From Pseudomonas huaxiensis (GTDB lineage: Bacteria > Pseudomonadota > Gammaproteobacteria > Pseudomonadales > Pseudomonadaceae): a stretch of DNA of 64,000 bases. A program made the position numbers and the translations under genes. Below are positions 17,099 to 25,745 of this stretch, piece after piece. The notes below the pieces were generated by a model. The model worked only from the letters and a program-made list of their open reading frames with translations. It did no database searches and was not told where the DNA came from. Position 1 is the stretch's first letter. The number at the start of each line of letters is the position of its first letter. Location: positions 1-64,000 of the forward strand of contig NZ_QKVL01000032.1 in NCBI RefSeq assembly GCF_003231275.1, given 5' to 3'.

Positions 17099-17963
17099 AG
17101 CCTCCATGTCCGAACCGCAGCCACTGACCGACCTTTCCGACGATGCCATCGACTGGCAGGTCCTGTTGCATTCGGGCAACGCCAGCCAGGCCGACCGTGA
17201 GCGTTACCAGCGCTGGCGCGGGCTCAGCGCCGAGCATCTGGCCGCCGCTGAAGAGGCCGAAGCGCTGTGGGGCGATCTCGGTCACACCCAGACCGCGATG
17301 CAACTGCCGAAGGCCCCGCATCGTCGCCATTGGGGTTCGGCCATCGCCGCCTCGCTGCTGGCGGCCATGCTCGGCTACGGCGGCTGGCAGCAGGCCCCGG
17401 CGCTGCTGGCCGATTACCACACCAGCACCGGCGAGCGTCGCACCATCACCCTGGAAGATGGCTCGAAGGTCACCCTCAATAGTGCCAGCGCGCTGTCGGT
17501 GAATTTCAGCGGCGAGCGCCGGACGGTGTCGCTCAAGGCGGGCGAGGCGCTGTTCGAACCGGCCGCGGACCCGCGCCCCTTCGTGGTGGACAGCGGCGCC
17601 GAGGCGGTGCAGGGCAGCGACGCGGTGTTCAGCGTGCGTCGGCAGGGCAGCGTCAACAGCGTGGTGGTCACCCGTGGCGAAGCGCAAGTGGGCGAGCGGC
17701 GCGTGACGGTCAGTCCTGACGCCCAGGCCCAGACCGCCTGGCAACGCGGCAAGCTGATCTTCAATGGCCGGCCGCTGCGTGAAGTGATCGCTGAACTTGA
17801 GCGCTACCAGCACGGGCGCATTCTGATCTCCGATAGCCAGGTGGGCGCGCTGCAAGTCAGCGGCGTGTTCGACCTCAATGACCCCCATGCGCTGCTGCGC
17901 ACCCTCGAACAGCGCTATGCGCTGAAGGTCACCTACCTGCCGTGGTTGGCCGTGCTCTACTGA
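17091..17963 (+). CDS. FecR-family anti-sigma/transducer protein
   Basis: A 290-residue inner-membrane regulator: cytoplasmic N-terminal domain (DAIDWQVLLHSGNASQADRERYQRW), a membrane helix at about residues 80-100 (WGSAIAASLLAAMLGYGGW), a FecR core (TITLEDGSKVTLNSASALSVNFS) and a C-terminal STN-like segment (LREVIAELERYQHGRILI). The gene overlaps fecI by eight bases, so translation is coupled. It relays the signal from the N-terminal domain of the receptor encoded 118 bp downstream to the sigma factor. The open frame begins at 17001 but the upstream part is inside fecI. Confidence 0.9.
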   Translation: MTEASMSEPQPLTDLSDDAIDWQVLLHSGNASQADRERYQRWRGLSAEHLAAAEEAEALWGDLGHTQTAMQLPKAPHRRHWGSAIAASLLAAMLGYGGWQQAPALLADYHTSTGERRTITLEDGSKVTLNSASALSVNFSGERRTVSLKAGEALFEPAADPRPFVVDSGAEAVQGSDAVFSVRRQGSVNSVVVTRGEAQVGERRVTVSPDAQAQTAWQRGKLIFNGRPLREVIAELERYQHGRILISDSQVGALQVSGVFDLNDPHALLRTLEQRYALKVTYLPWLAVLY

Positions 17964-18081
17964 TTTTTTCCGGGCGAAAATAATTTCGGAAAGTCACTGC
18001 AAGTTCTTCGACGCCAGATCGTCGTAGTGGGACTGATCAGCAATCCGTTCTCATTTACGTTTACCTGTCTGGAAGAAAACA

Positions 18082-20523
18082 GTGAAAGGTCCGTTCAACT
18101 CCGCCGCGCGTTCCACCGACTATTTCAAGCATGCCGTGCTGGCATCCTCCGTTGCCGCCGCGTTGCTCGGCGCCGTTGCCGTGCAGGCCGCCGAGGCCGT
18201 CGCCCCGGTACAGGCCGCCGCTTCGCAGGCCCGCCAGGTCAGCCTGGACCTGCCAGCGCAAAGCCTCGACCAGACCCTGACCCGCTTCGCTGACCAGGCC
18301 GATTTGCACCTGCTGTTCACTACCAGCGATGTCGCCGGGCTGTCCAGCACCGAGCTGCGTGGCATCTTCAGTATCGAAGACGCGTTGCAGCGGCTGCTGG
18401 CTGGCAGCGGCATGAGCTGGCAATTCAGTGACGCGCGCACGGTGATCCTGCGCAAGGGCGAGCCGCAGGCCAGCGTCAGCCTCAAGCCGATCGAAGTCAG
18501 CGTTGCCTCGCGTACCAGCACTTCCATCAGTGAAATCCCTGGTACTGTCTGGGTGGTCGACCAGGAGCAATTGAAAGAACAGATCAGCAGTGGCGTCAGC
18601 CTCAAGGAAGCCATCGGCAAGCTGGTACCAGGCCTCGACCTGGCGCCGGAAGGGCGGACCAACTACGGCCAGAACATGCGCGGCCGCAACGTGCTGGTGA
18701 TGATCGACGGCGTCAGCCAGAACAGCTCCCGCGGCCTGTCGCGGCAGTTCGACAGCATCTCGCCGTTCAACGTCCAGCGCGTCGAAGTGCTGTCTGGCGC
18801 CAGCGCCATTTATGGCGGCGGCGCCACGGGCGGCATCATCAACATCGTGACCAAGAAGGGTGAGCCGGGACCGGCGCGCTTCGAAACCCAGGTTGGTGCC
18901 AGCAGCGGCTTCAACAACAGTGATGACCTGTCGACCCGCGTCGCCCAGTCCATCAGCGGCGGCAACGAGCGCATCAATGGCCGCCTGGGCGTTTCCGCCG
19001 AGCAGAACGAAGCCTTCTACGATGGCGCCGGCAACCAGATCTTCATCGACAACACCCAGACCGACCTGCAATACAACCGCACCATCGACGTGATGGGCAG
19101 CCTCGGCCTGCAGTTTAACGAGCAGCAGAGCCTCGACCTGCTCGCCCAGTACTACGATTCGGGCAACCACGGCAGCACCGGGATCTTCTTTCCGCACCTG
19201 AACTACAACGCCCCGTCGGACCTGGAAAACGCCGAGCTGCGCAGCGGCTACTCCACCGACCTGGAGCCGCGCACCAAGCGCTTGCTGCTCAACGCCAACT
19301 ATCACCACGCCGACGTGCTTGGTCAGGACTTCTACCTGCAGGCGTCGTACCGCAAGGAAGACGACAACTTCTACCCGTTTCCCTACTACAACTCGGGCAC
19401 ACCGACAGGTTCCCGTGGCGTGTACTTCGCCGCATCGCAACAGAACTTCGAAGTCAGCAGCCTGAAGGCGTTGTTCGCCAAGCAGTGGGACAGCCTCAAG
19501 CTGACCTACGGCGTGGACCTCGACCGCGAACGTTTCAACGCCGAGCAGACCACCTTCGACGCCCGCACTTCGTCGAGCAGTGGCGGCCTGGATCTGAACG
19601 AGGCGAGCAAGGCGGCGCGCTATCCCAGCTACCGCGTCGACGGCATTTCCGCCTATGCGCAACTTGATTGGCACCTCACCGACAACCTGACCCTGTCCGG
19701 CGGCGCCCGGCGCCAGCAGATGGACGTGGATGTCAGCAACTTCAAGGGCGTTCCCGGCGGCAGCAACGATTACCAGGTCAGCCTGTACAACCTTGGCGCA
19801 ATCTATGACTTCAAGAACGGTCATCAGGTCTGGACCAACTACGGCGAGGGCTTCGACCTGCCGGACCCGGCCAAGTACTACGGCAAGGCCGGTATGAGCG
19901 TCGAGGACAACCCGCTGGCGGGGATCAAGAGCCGGCAGGTGGAAATGGGCTGGCGCTACGCCGACCTGGACTGGGATGCCCAGGCCGCGGTGTATTACAT
20001 CTGGTCGGACAAGATCATCAACGTCGATTCGAAAACCCTGACCATCAACGTCGATGAGAAGAAGAGCCGTGACTTCGGCTTCGAAGGCGCGCTGACCCGC
20101 CACTTCGAAAGCGGCTGGGAAGCCGGCACCACCCTGCATCTGGTGCGCTCGGAGGAAGAAGACGCCAGCGGCGACTGGATCAAGCGCGACGCACGTTATG
20201 CCTCGCTGTCCAAGTCCACCGCCTTCGTCGGCTGGAAGGGCGATGGCCGCAGCGCGCGCCTGCAGGCGAACAAAGCCTTCACCCTCAAGGACGATGCCGA
20301 CCACAAGATCAGCGGTTACACCACCCTCGACCTGCTGGGCAGCCAGGACACCGGCTTCGGGACTTTCAGCGCCGGCATCCAGAACCTGCTGGACAAGCAG
20401 TACAGCACCGTTTGGGGCCAGCGCGCGACGCTGTTCTATTCGCCGGTTTACGGCCCGGCCTACCTCTACGACTACCAGGGGCGCGGCCGCACCTACACCC
20501 TGACCTGGTCGCTGGCCTACTGA
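18082..20523 (+). CDS. TonB-dependent hydroxamate siderophore receptor, IutA/ChtA family, with signalling domain
   Basis: An 813-residue outer-membrane transducer-receptor. After a signal peptide ending near VQAAEA comes an STN signalling domain (about residues 52-130), then plug and barrel. Motifs closely resemble the aerobactin receptor IutA: the plug has RTNYGQNMRGRNVLVMIDGV and SAIYGGGATGGIINIVTKKG, and the C-terminus has STVWGQRATLFYSPVYGPA, DYQGRGRT and a terminal aromatic (WSLAY). The natural ligand is therefore probably aerobactin or a similar citrate-hydroxamate siderophore, made by other bacteria since no synthesis genes are here. GTG 18082 has GGAAG at proper spacing. Regulation should be through the FecI/FecR pair upstream. 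Confidence 0.88.
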   Translation: MKGPFNSAARSTDYFKHAVLASSVAAALLGAVAVQAAEAVAPVQAAASQARQVSLDLPAQSLDQTLTRFADQADLHLLFTTSDVAGLSSTELRGIFSIEDALQRLLAGSGMSWQFSDARTVILRKGEPQASVSLKPIEVSVASRTSTSISEIPGTVWVVDQEQLKEQISSGVSLKEAIGKLVPGLDLAPEGRTNYGQNMRGRNVLVMIDGVSQNSSRGLSRQFDSISPFNVQRVEVLSGASAIYGGGATGGIINIVTKKGEPGPARFETQVGASSGFNNSDDLSTRVAQSISGGNERINGRLGVSAEQNEAFYDGAGNQIFIDNTQTDLQYNRTIDVMGSLGLQFNEQQSLDLLAQYYDSGNHGSTGIFFPHLNYNAPSDLENAELRSGYSTDLEPRTKRLLLNANYHHADVLGQDFYLQASYRKEDDNFYPFPYYNSGTPTGSRGVYFAASQQNFEVSSLKALFAKQWDSLKLTYGVDLDRERFNAEQTTFDARTSSSSGGLDLNEASKAARYPSYRVDGISAYAQLDWHLTDNLTLSGGARRQQMDVDVSNFKGVPGGSNDYQVSLYNLGAIYDFKNGHQVWTNYGEGFDLPDPAKYYGKAGMSVEDNPLAGIKSRQVEMGWRYADLDWDAQAAVYYIWSDKIINVDSKTLTINVDEKKSRDFGFEGALTRHFESGWEAGTTLHLVRSEEEDASGDWIKRDARYASLSKSTAFVGWKGDGRSARLQANKAFTLKDDADHKISGYTTLDLLGSQDTGFGTFSAGIQNLLDKQYSTVWGQRATLFYSPVYGPAYLYDYQGRGRTYTLTWSLAY

Positions 20524-20532
20524 TCCGGCCAA

Positions 20533-20558
20533 GGCACCTGGCGAGCGCGCCGGGTGCC
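20533..20558 (+). terminator. Terminator-like hairpin after the siderophore receptor
   Basis: GGCACCTGGCG pairs with CGCCGGGTGCC over 11 positions (one G-T pair) with a 4-nt loop, 10 bp after the receptor stop codon. There is no T-tract, so it may act as a weak or Rho-assisted terminator. Nothing else is recognised before the next gene at 20680. Confidence 0.45.
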
Positions 20559-20679
20559 ATCAGGGCAATCGTTCCCCTGTAACAATATGAATTACCTCCG
20601 TGGGGTTTGCGGCTTTGTCGCGAACCTCTCGGGCCGTAGGCTATCCAACGCTTGGTGATGCCCACGTGCGGAGGTGATT

Positions 20680-20982
20680 GTGTTCGAACGCGCCCATTCC
20701 ATCCTGATCGGTACCGCGCTGATCTTCTCGGTCAGCGGGCCACTGCTGGCCGCCACTGCCGACAACCCGCAAAACAGCCCGATCCACCGGGCCAATCCCA
20801 ACAGCCGCCAAGGCACGGTGCCGGCCACGCCGCCCATGCCCGGACCATCCACCGCACCCAATCCGCGTCCGCCGACCCTCGAAAACCGCGGCATCGGCAA
20901 TGGCGACAACCTGCGGCGTGAACAACAGACGCCGCGTCTGGAACCCTCCCGTCCGCCCCGCGATTCACAGCGCGCGCCGTGA
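20680..20982 (+). CDS. Small secreted proline-rich hypothetical protein
   Basis: A protein of 100 residues with a signal peptide (hydrophobic ILIGTALIFSVSGPLLAA) and a low-complexity mature part rich in Pro, Asn and Arg, probably disordered. GTG 20680 fits the strong GGAGG at 20670-20674 (5-nt spacing); an in-frame GTG at 20674 would overlap that site. Its 3' end overlaps or touches the leader of the sugar dehydrogenase gene, suggesting one transcript. I recognise no domain. Confidence 0.6.
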   Translation: MFERAHSILIGTALIFSVSGPLLAATADNPQNSPIHRANPNSRQGTVPATPPMPGPSTAPNPRPPTLENRGIGNGDNLRREQQTPRLEPSRPPRDSQRAP

Positions 20983-21005
20983 TCGCCCCTCGAAAGGAAT
21001 CCCGC

Positions 21006-22154
21006 ATGACTCCACGTTCCTGGCTACTCGCCCTGGGTGCCGCCGTTCTCTTGCCGCTCGGTGCCCAGGCCGCTCCCGAACGCACCTTCCCCAGCGAAGA
21101 CGGCACCCTCAAGGTCAACACTCTGGCCGAGGGCCTCAAGCATCCGTGGGCCCTGGCCTTTCTCCCGGGAGCCCAGGGCATCCTGGTTACCGAACGCCAA
21201 GGCAACCTGCGGGTGATCGGCGCTGAAGGGCGGGTCGGTCCGCCGCTGAGCGGCGTGCCGGAGGTCTGGGCGCAAGGGCAGGGCGGGTTGCTTGATGTGG
21301 TGCTGTCACCCACCTTCGACAAGGACCGGCTGGTCTACCTGTCCTACGCCGAAGGCGGTGGCGACGGGGGCACGGCGGGCACCACGGTGGGGCGCGGACG
21401 GCTGTCAGCCGACCTTGCCCGGCTTGAGGATTTCAACGTGATCTTCCGCCAGGAGCCGAAGCTCTCGACCGGCAACCACTTCGGCTCGCGGCTGGTGTTC
21501 GACCGCAATGGCTACCTGTTCATCGCTCTGGGCGAGAACAACCAGCGGGCCACCTCGCAAGACCTCGACAAGCTGCAGGGCAAGGTGGTGCGCATCCTGC
21601 CTGATGGCGAGGTTCCCAAGGACAACCCCTTCGTCGGGCAGAAAAACGTGCAACCGGCGATCTGGTCCTATGGCCATCGCAACCAGCAGGGCGCCGCGCT
21701 CAACCCCTGGACCGGGCAGCTCTGGACCCACGAGCACGGCCCGCGTGGCGGCGACGAAATCAACATCCCCAAGCCCGGCAAGAACTATGGCTGGCCGCTG
21801 GCGACCCACGGCATCAACTACTCGCTGCTGCCGATACCCGAGGCCAAAGGCAAGGAAGTGGAAGGGACCGTGTCGCCGCACCATGTCTGGGAGAAATCCC
21901 CGGCCATCAGCGGCATGGCCTTCTATGACAACGAGCGCTTCAAGGCCTGGGACCACAGCCTGTTCATCGGCGCGCTGGCGGCGCAGGAAGTGATTCGCCT
22001 GCAACTGAACGGCGACAAGATCGTCCACGAAGAGCGGATGCTCGGGCAGTTGAATGCCCGGGTCCGCGATGTGCGTGTCGGGCCGGACGGATTCCTGTAT
22101 GTGCTGACGGACGAAGAAGACGGGCAGTTGTTGAAGGTGGGGTTGGCCGAGTAA
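21006..22154 (+). CDS. PQQ-dependent soluble aldose sugar dehydrogenase family protein
   Basis: A 382-residue periplasmic beta-propeller. The signal peptide (LLALGAAVLLPLGAQAA) is followed by motifs of the YliI/Asd soluble glucose dehydrogenase family: HPWALAFLP, FDRNGYLFIALGENNQRATSQDL, WSYGHRNQQGAALNPWTGQLWTHEHGPRGGDEIN and NYGWPL. The GHRNxQG and EHGPRGGDE elements line the PQQ/active-site face in this family. ATG 21006 follows AAAGGAA. It probably oxidises aldoses and passes electrons to the respiratory chain, though the natural substrate of such enzymes is uncertain. Confidence 0.88.
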   Translation: MTPRSWLLALGAAVLLPLGAQAAPERTFPSEDGTLKVNTLAEGLKHPWALAFLPGAQGILVTERQGNLRVIGAEGRVGPPLSGVPEVWAQGQGGLLDVVLSPTFDKDRLVYLSYAEGGGDGGTAGTTVGRGRLSADLARLEDFNVIFRQEPKLSTGNHFGSRLVFDRNGYLFIALGENNQRATSQDLDKLQGKVVRILPDGEVPKDNPFVGQKNVQPAIWSYGHRNQQGAALNPWTGQLWTHEHGPRGGDEINIPKPGKNYGWPLATHGINYSLLPIPEAKGKEVEGTVSPHHVWEKSPAISGMAFYDNERFKAWDHSLFIGALAAQEVIRLQLNGDKIVHEERMLGQLNARVRDVRVGPDGFLYVLTDEEDGQLLKVGLAE

Positions 22155-22171
22155 TTCGCGGCCGTCTGTGC

Positions 22172-22206
22172 GGGCCTCATCGCCGACGATGCCGGTAATG
22201 AGGCCC
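22172..22206. repeat. REP-like palindrome (family B)
   Basis: GGGCCTCAT at 22172-22180 is inverted as ATGAGGCCC at 22198-22206, with a CGCCG/CGGTA-type inner part. The GGCCTCATCGC core recurs at 29320 and 50473. It lies between the sugar dehydrogenase and ATPase genes and may also help end transcription. Confidence 0.55.
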
Positions 22207-22275
22207 CTGAAAATCCCTACACAATCCGCGTCATCCCTGATGTACCCTGTGCCCTTTTTCCCACCGAGGGCCTGC

Positions 22276-23379
22276 ATGTCCAGCGTCAACACCCCATTGG
22301 CCCTCTACCAGCAGGCCATCACCGCCCAAGGCTTCGTCGCCGACCCCGCCCAGCAACAGGCCGCCCAGGCCCTGCAGGCCTGCTTCGAGGCTGTCGAGCG
22401 TGGTGAAGTGGCCAATGGCGTCTACCTCTGGGGCCCGGTCGGGCGCGGCAAGACCTGGCTGATGGACCAGTTCCATCGCTGCCTGACCATTCCCGCCCGG
22501 CGCCAGCACTTTCACCATTTCATGCGCTGGGTTCACCAGCGTCTGTTCCAGCTCAACGGCACCGCCGACCCGTTGCAGGCTCTGGCCCTTTCCCTGGCTG
22601 AAGAAATCCGCGTGCTGTGTTTCGATGAGCTGTTCGTCAACGACATCGGCGACGCGATCATTCTCGGCCGTCTGTTCCAGGTGCTGTTCGAGGCCGGCGT
22701 GGTGGTGGTCGCCACTTCCAACCAGCCGCCACGGCAGCTCTATGCCGATGGTTTCAACCGCGAGCGTTTCCTGCCGGCGATCGAGGCGATTGAGCGCTGC
22801 ATGACTGTGATGCCGGTTCACGGCGAGCAGGACCACCGCCTGCATCCGGGCGCGTTGCATCAGCGTTATTGGGTCCGCGATCCGGCGGTGCTGGCCGGCG
22901 TGTTCGCGCAATTGAGCGGTGACGCGCCGGCGACCAGCGAAGACCTGGAAGTCGGTTATCGCACCCTCCAGGTAGTGCGCCGCAGCGACAAGGTGCTGTG
23001 GTGCGATTACCCGCAACTCTGCGAACAACCGTTGGCGGCCATGGAGTTCATGGCTCTGTGCGAGCGTTTCGACGCCATCCTGCTGGGCGGTGTGCCGGCC
23101 CTTGGCGCGCCGACGCGGCCGGGCAAGATCGCCCGCGGCACCGAGGACGCCGCCGAACGGGTTGTGGCGGGAGACCGCGAACTGCCGCAACTGTCGGTGC
23201 AGGATGACGGCGCCCGGCGCTTCATCGCGCTGGTCGATGAGTGCTACGACCAGCGCGTGGCCCTGTACCTCGAAGCCGAAGTCCCGCTGGAAGCGCTCTA
23301 CACGCAAGGGTATCTGGAGTTCCCGTTTCGGCGGACCCTCAGCCGGCTGCGGGAGATGCAACTGCAACGCTTTTGCTGA
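22276..23379 (+). CDS. zapE: AFG1/ZapE-like P-loop ATPase
   Basis: A 367-residue cytosolic ATPase with Walker A GPVGRGKT at about residues 54-61, Walker B VLCFDELF, and the sensor region VVVATSNQPPRQLYADGFNRERFLPAI, all typical of AFG1/LACE1/ZapE. ZapE acts on the Z-ring late in division and under anaerobic or heat stress in E. coli. ATG 22276 (MSSVNTPLALYQQ) follows GAGGG; the longer frame lacks a signal. Pseudomonads often carry a second zapE copy, and which copy this is cannot be decided here. The gene stands alone. Confidence 0.8.
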   Translation: MSSVNTPLALYQQAITAQGFVADPAQQQAAQALQACFEAVERGEVANGVYLWGPVGRGKTWLMDQFHRCLTIPARRQHFHHFMRWVHQRLFQLNGTADPLQALALSLAEEIRVLCFDELFVNDIGDAIILGRLFQVLFEAGVVVVATSNQPPRQLYADGFNRERFLPAIEAIERCMTVMPVHGEQDHRLHPGALHQRYWVRDPAVLAGVFAQLSGDAPATSEDLEVGYRTLQVVRRSDKVLWCDYPQLCEQPLAAMEFMALCERFDAILLGGVPALGAPTRPGKIARGTEDAAERVVAGDRELPQLSVQDDGARRFIALVDECYDQRVALYLEAEVPLEALYTQGYLEFPFRRTLSRLREMQLQRFC

Positions 23380-23422
23380 GGGTTTGCGTAGGTCCCTTGA
23401 CAGGCATGCCGGAAGTTTCCCT

Positions 23423-23472
23423 GCGTTCTTGAGATCGAGCGCCGCGCGGGCGGCGCTCGATCTCAAGAACGC
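23423..23472. repeat. 23-bp perfect palindrome (REP family A)
   Basis: GCGTTCTTGAGATCGAGCGC plus CGC is followed, after a 4-nt loop (GCGG), by its exact reverse complement. The core GAGATCGAGCGCCGC is shared with copies at 15437, 25746 and 47636. Flanking TGACAGGCATGCC and CGGCTAGCACTTGG also recur at those loci. It sits between the ZapE and YqaA genes and can double as a terminator. Confidence 0.75.
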
Positions 23473-23546
23473 TGAAGAACTATCGGCTAGCACTTGGTAG
23501 CCATGACCAGATCCTCTGACAGGCAACTCGTCGCCAACCCTTGCTG

Positions 23547-23981
23547 TCACAAGCTCTGCCAGCCCAGGGTAATCATCACCAGCACCAGATAGCGCCCGCC
23601 TTTTGCCAGGGTCACCAGCAGCACGAAACGCCAGAACGGCTCGCGCATGATGCCGGCGATCAAGGTCAGCGGGTCGCCGATCACCGGCATCCAGCTCAAC
23701 AGCAACGACCACTGGCCATGGCGGCGGTAGCGCTGCTGGGCCTTTTCCAGTTGCGCGGCGGAGAAGGGGAACCAGCGTTTGTCGCGCCAGCGCTCGATGG
23801 CCCGTCCCAGCAGCCAGTTGACGATCGAACCCAGCACATTGCCCACCGTCGCCACCAGCCACAGGCTCGCCACGGCGGCCGGGTCGTGGAGCAGCAACCC
23901 TACCAGCACCGCCTCGGACTGCAACGGCAGCAAGGTGGCGGCGCCGAACGCCGCCAGAAAAAGACCCCAGTAACTCAACAC
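23547..23981 (-). CDS. YqaA/DedA-like small membrane protein
   Basis: A protein of about 144 residues with four or five hydrophobic segments and the SNARE-associated/VTT signature: LPLQSEAVLVGLL, VGNVLGSIVNWLLGR and SWMPVIGDPLTLIAG. This is the YqaA subgroup; DedA relatives are implicated in lipid flipping or membrane homeostasis. I chose GTG 23981 (protein then reads MLSYWGLFLAAFGAATLLP, as in relatives); a TTG at 24008 would add nine mostly polar residues. The gene is monocistronic. Confidence 0.72.
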   Translation of the reverse strand: MLSYWGLFLAAFGAATLLPLQSEAVLVGLLLHDPAAVASLWLVATVGNVLGSIVNWLLGRAIERWRDKRWFPFSAAQLEKAQQRYRRHGQWSLLLSWMPVIGDPLTLIAGIMREPFWRFVLLVTLAKGGRYLVLVMITLGWQSL

Positions 23982-24069
23982 GGCATGGCCACAATCATCG
24001 CTCGACAAGCCCCGTAGGATATTTCCCGGATATCGCCGCTGCCAGTGAGGAAATCTTTGCTGACATGAT

Positions 24070-24105
24070 CGTTCTTTAAATAGAACGCTAAAGCGAATTT
24101 TCGCT
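24070..24105. promoter_or_regulatory. Two adjacent operator-like palindromes
   Basis: CGTTCT-TTAAAT-AGAACG (24070-24087) is immediately followed by AGCGAA-TT-TTCGCT (24092-24105). Both are perfect 6-bp dyads in an A/T-rich promoter-like stretch about 110 bp before the ABM-domain gene. They probably bind a dimeric repressor or LysR protein; a LysR gene lies 1.7 kb downstream. Confidence 0.45.
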
Positions 24106-24215
24106 ATCTAGTGCCAATAAGGTTCTGAATTTAATCTTCTCCCATCAACGCAAACGCAGCCGAGCGGCCTCAATATCGGGGCACGGGCCAACTAATCGTC
24201 AGGGGAATGTTGCAG

Positions 24216-24782
24216 ATGAACAGCGCCGATCAAGACAACCGCAACGTGGTAACACTGGTGATCCAGCACAAGGCCCGCGCCGACGCGCTCGCCCAGTATG
24301 AAACCTGGCTCAAGCGCGCGGTCAGCGTCGCTCGCCAGCAGCCTGGTCACCTGGACGTCAACGTGATCCGCCCGGACGCCGATGGGCGCCACTTCACCAC
24401 CGTCGTGCGCTTTGCCCAGGCGAGCCAGTTGCAGGCGTGGGTCAACTCCGCCGAGCGCCAGGCGATGATCAATGAGGTCATGCCGCTGTTGGAAGATGGC
24501 GACAACACCCAGGTCCATGACGACCCCGAATTCTGGTTCACCCCGCCCAGCCTCAACGCGCCACAACCGCCGCGCTGGAAACAGGCATTGCTGACGTACC
24601 TGGTGATCTGCCCGATGACCTTTCTGATCCCGGCGCTGCTGGCGCCGCTGTTCGCGCAGTTCCCGCTGCTGGGTGGGCGGATCATCGGCAACATGATTGG
24701 CAACCTGTTCGTCATTTTGCCGGTGGTATTTTTCATCATGCCCTGGCTGACCCGTCGCACCGCCGCCTGGCTGCGCGCCTGA
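24216..24782 (+). CDS. ABM-domain protein with C-terminal membrane hairpin
   Basis: A 188-residue protein. Residues about 8-100 form an antibiotic-biosynthesis-monooxygenase-like ferredoxin fold (VTLVIQHKARADALAQYETWLKRAV; QQPGHLDVNVIRPD). Residues about 120-180 hold two hydrophobic helices (LLTYLVICPMTFLIPALLAPLF; GNLFVILPVVFFIMPWL). Fused ABM-membrane proteins of this sort are common in Pseudomonas but lack a known reaction. ATG 24216 has AGGGGA at 9-nt spacing. The esterase gene follows 57 bp later, probably in the same operon. Confidence 0.72.
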   Translation: MNSADQDNRNVVTLVIQHKARADALAQYETWLKRAVSVARQQPGHLDVNVIRPDADGRHFTTVVRFAQASQLQAWVNSAERQAMINEVMPLLEDGDNTQVHDDPEFWFTPPSLNAPQPPRWKQALLTYLVICPMTFLIPALLAPLFAQFPLLGGRIIGNMIGNLFVILPVVFFIMPWLTRRTAAWLRA

Positions 24783-24839
24783 ACGTTTTCCACACCCTGA
24801 ACTCAAGACTCAAACCACCTGTTTCCCGGAGATACCACT

Positions 24840-25658
24840 ATGAGCACTCTCGTTACCCGTGATGGCACCGCGATCTATTACAAAGACTGGGGCAGCGGCA
24901 AGCCCGTACTGTTCAGCCACGGCTGGCCGCTGGATGCCGACATGTGGGATGTGCAGATGGAGTTCCTGGCCAGTCGCGGCTACCGCGCCATCGCCTTCGA
25001 CCGCCGTGGTTTCGGCCGGTCCAGCCAGCCGTGGAACGGTTACGACTACGACACCTTCGCCGATGATATCGCTCAGTTGATCGAGCACCTCGACCTGCGC
25101 GACATCACTCTGGTGGGCTTCTCCATGGGCGGCGGCGATGTCACCCGCTACATCGCCCGGCATGGCAGCGAGCGTGTCGCCGGCCTGGTGTTGCTCGGCG
25201 CGGTGACCCCGCTGTTCATCAAGACCGCCGACAACCCCGATGGCGTCGACAAATCGGTGTTCGACGGCATCAAGGCTGGCCTGCGCGCCGACCGCGCCCA
25301 GTTCATCGCCGACTTTGCCGCGCCGTTCTATGGCATCAACCATGGGCAGCAGGTTTCCCAGGGCGTGCAAGCACAAACGCTGAACATCGCGTTGATGGCG
25401 TCGCTCAAGGGCACCCTGGATTGCGTGACGGCATTCTCGGAAACCGACTTCCGTCCGGACATGGCGAAGATCGACGTGCCGACGCTGGTGATCCACGGTG
25501 ACGACGACCAGATCGTGCCGTTCGAAACCACCGGCAAGAAGGCCGCGGAGATGATTCGCGGGGCGGAACTGACGGTGTACAGCGGTGCGCCGCACGGGTT
25601 CGCGGTGACCCATGCACAGCAGTTGAATGACGATTTGCTGGCGTTTTTGTCGCGGTAA
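24840..25658 (+). CDS. Alpha/beta hydrolase, cofactor-free chloroperoxidase/aryl esterase type
   Basis: A 272-residue hydrolase closely resembling the P. fluorescens aryl esterase and bacterial cofactor-free haloperoxidases. The nucleophile is Ser95 in GFSMGG, the acid is Asp in IHGDDDQIVP (about residue 223) and the base His in SGAPHGF (about 252). HGWPLDADMW after the second strand supplies the oxyanion region. Such enzymes hydrolyse small esters and show perhydrolase activity with peroxide. It has no signal peptide. The ABM-domain gene precedes it in the same direction. Confidence 0.9.
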   Translation: MSTLVTRDGTAIYYKDWGSGKPVLFSHGWPLDADMWDVQMEFLASRGYRAIAFDRRGFGRSSQPWNGYDYDTFADDIAQLIEHLDLRDITLVGFSMGGGDVTRYIARHGSERVAGLVLLGAVTPLFIKTADNPDGVDKSVFDGIKAGLRADRAQFIADFAAPFYGINHGQQVSQGVQAQTLNIALMASLKGTLDCVTAFSETDFRPDMAKIDVPTLVIHGDDDQIVPFETTGKKAAEMIRGAELTVYSGAPHGFAVTHAQQLNDDLLAFLSR

Positions 25659-25745
25659 GTCGGGTTCACGGCCACAAGGCCAAACTACTTCGAGGCGAGG
25701 ATCGGGCGAGGGCTGCCCGGTCCTCGCTTCGATCGTTTTGGCGCC

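Noticed and set aside
17964..18081. A FecI-type promoter (GGAAA ... CGTC) before the receptor gene
   Set aside because: GGAAAG and a CGTC occur, but the spacing (about 25 bases) does not match the usual 16-17; I could not decide on a convincing pair.
18061..20532. An 823-codon open frame antisense to the siderophore receptor
   Set aside because: It mirrors the receptor gene over its whole length, is rich in Val/Ala/Gly/Gln as expected from the complement of high-GC codons, and shows no domain. The receptor on the plus strand has clear motifs.
23982..24008. The TTG start at 24008 for the YqaA-like protein
   Set aside because: It would add nine polar residues before the first membrane helix, unlike relatives; GTG 23981 gives the expected N-terminus, though the longer form cannot be excluded.
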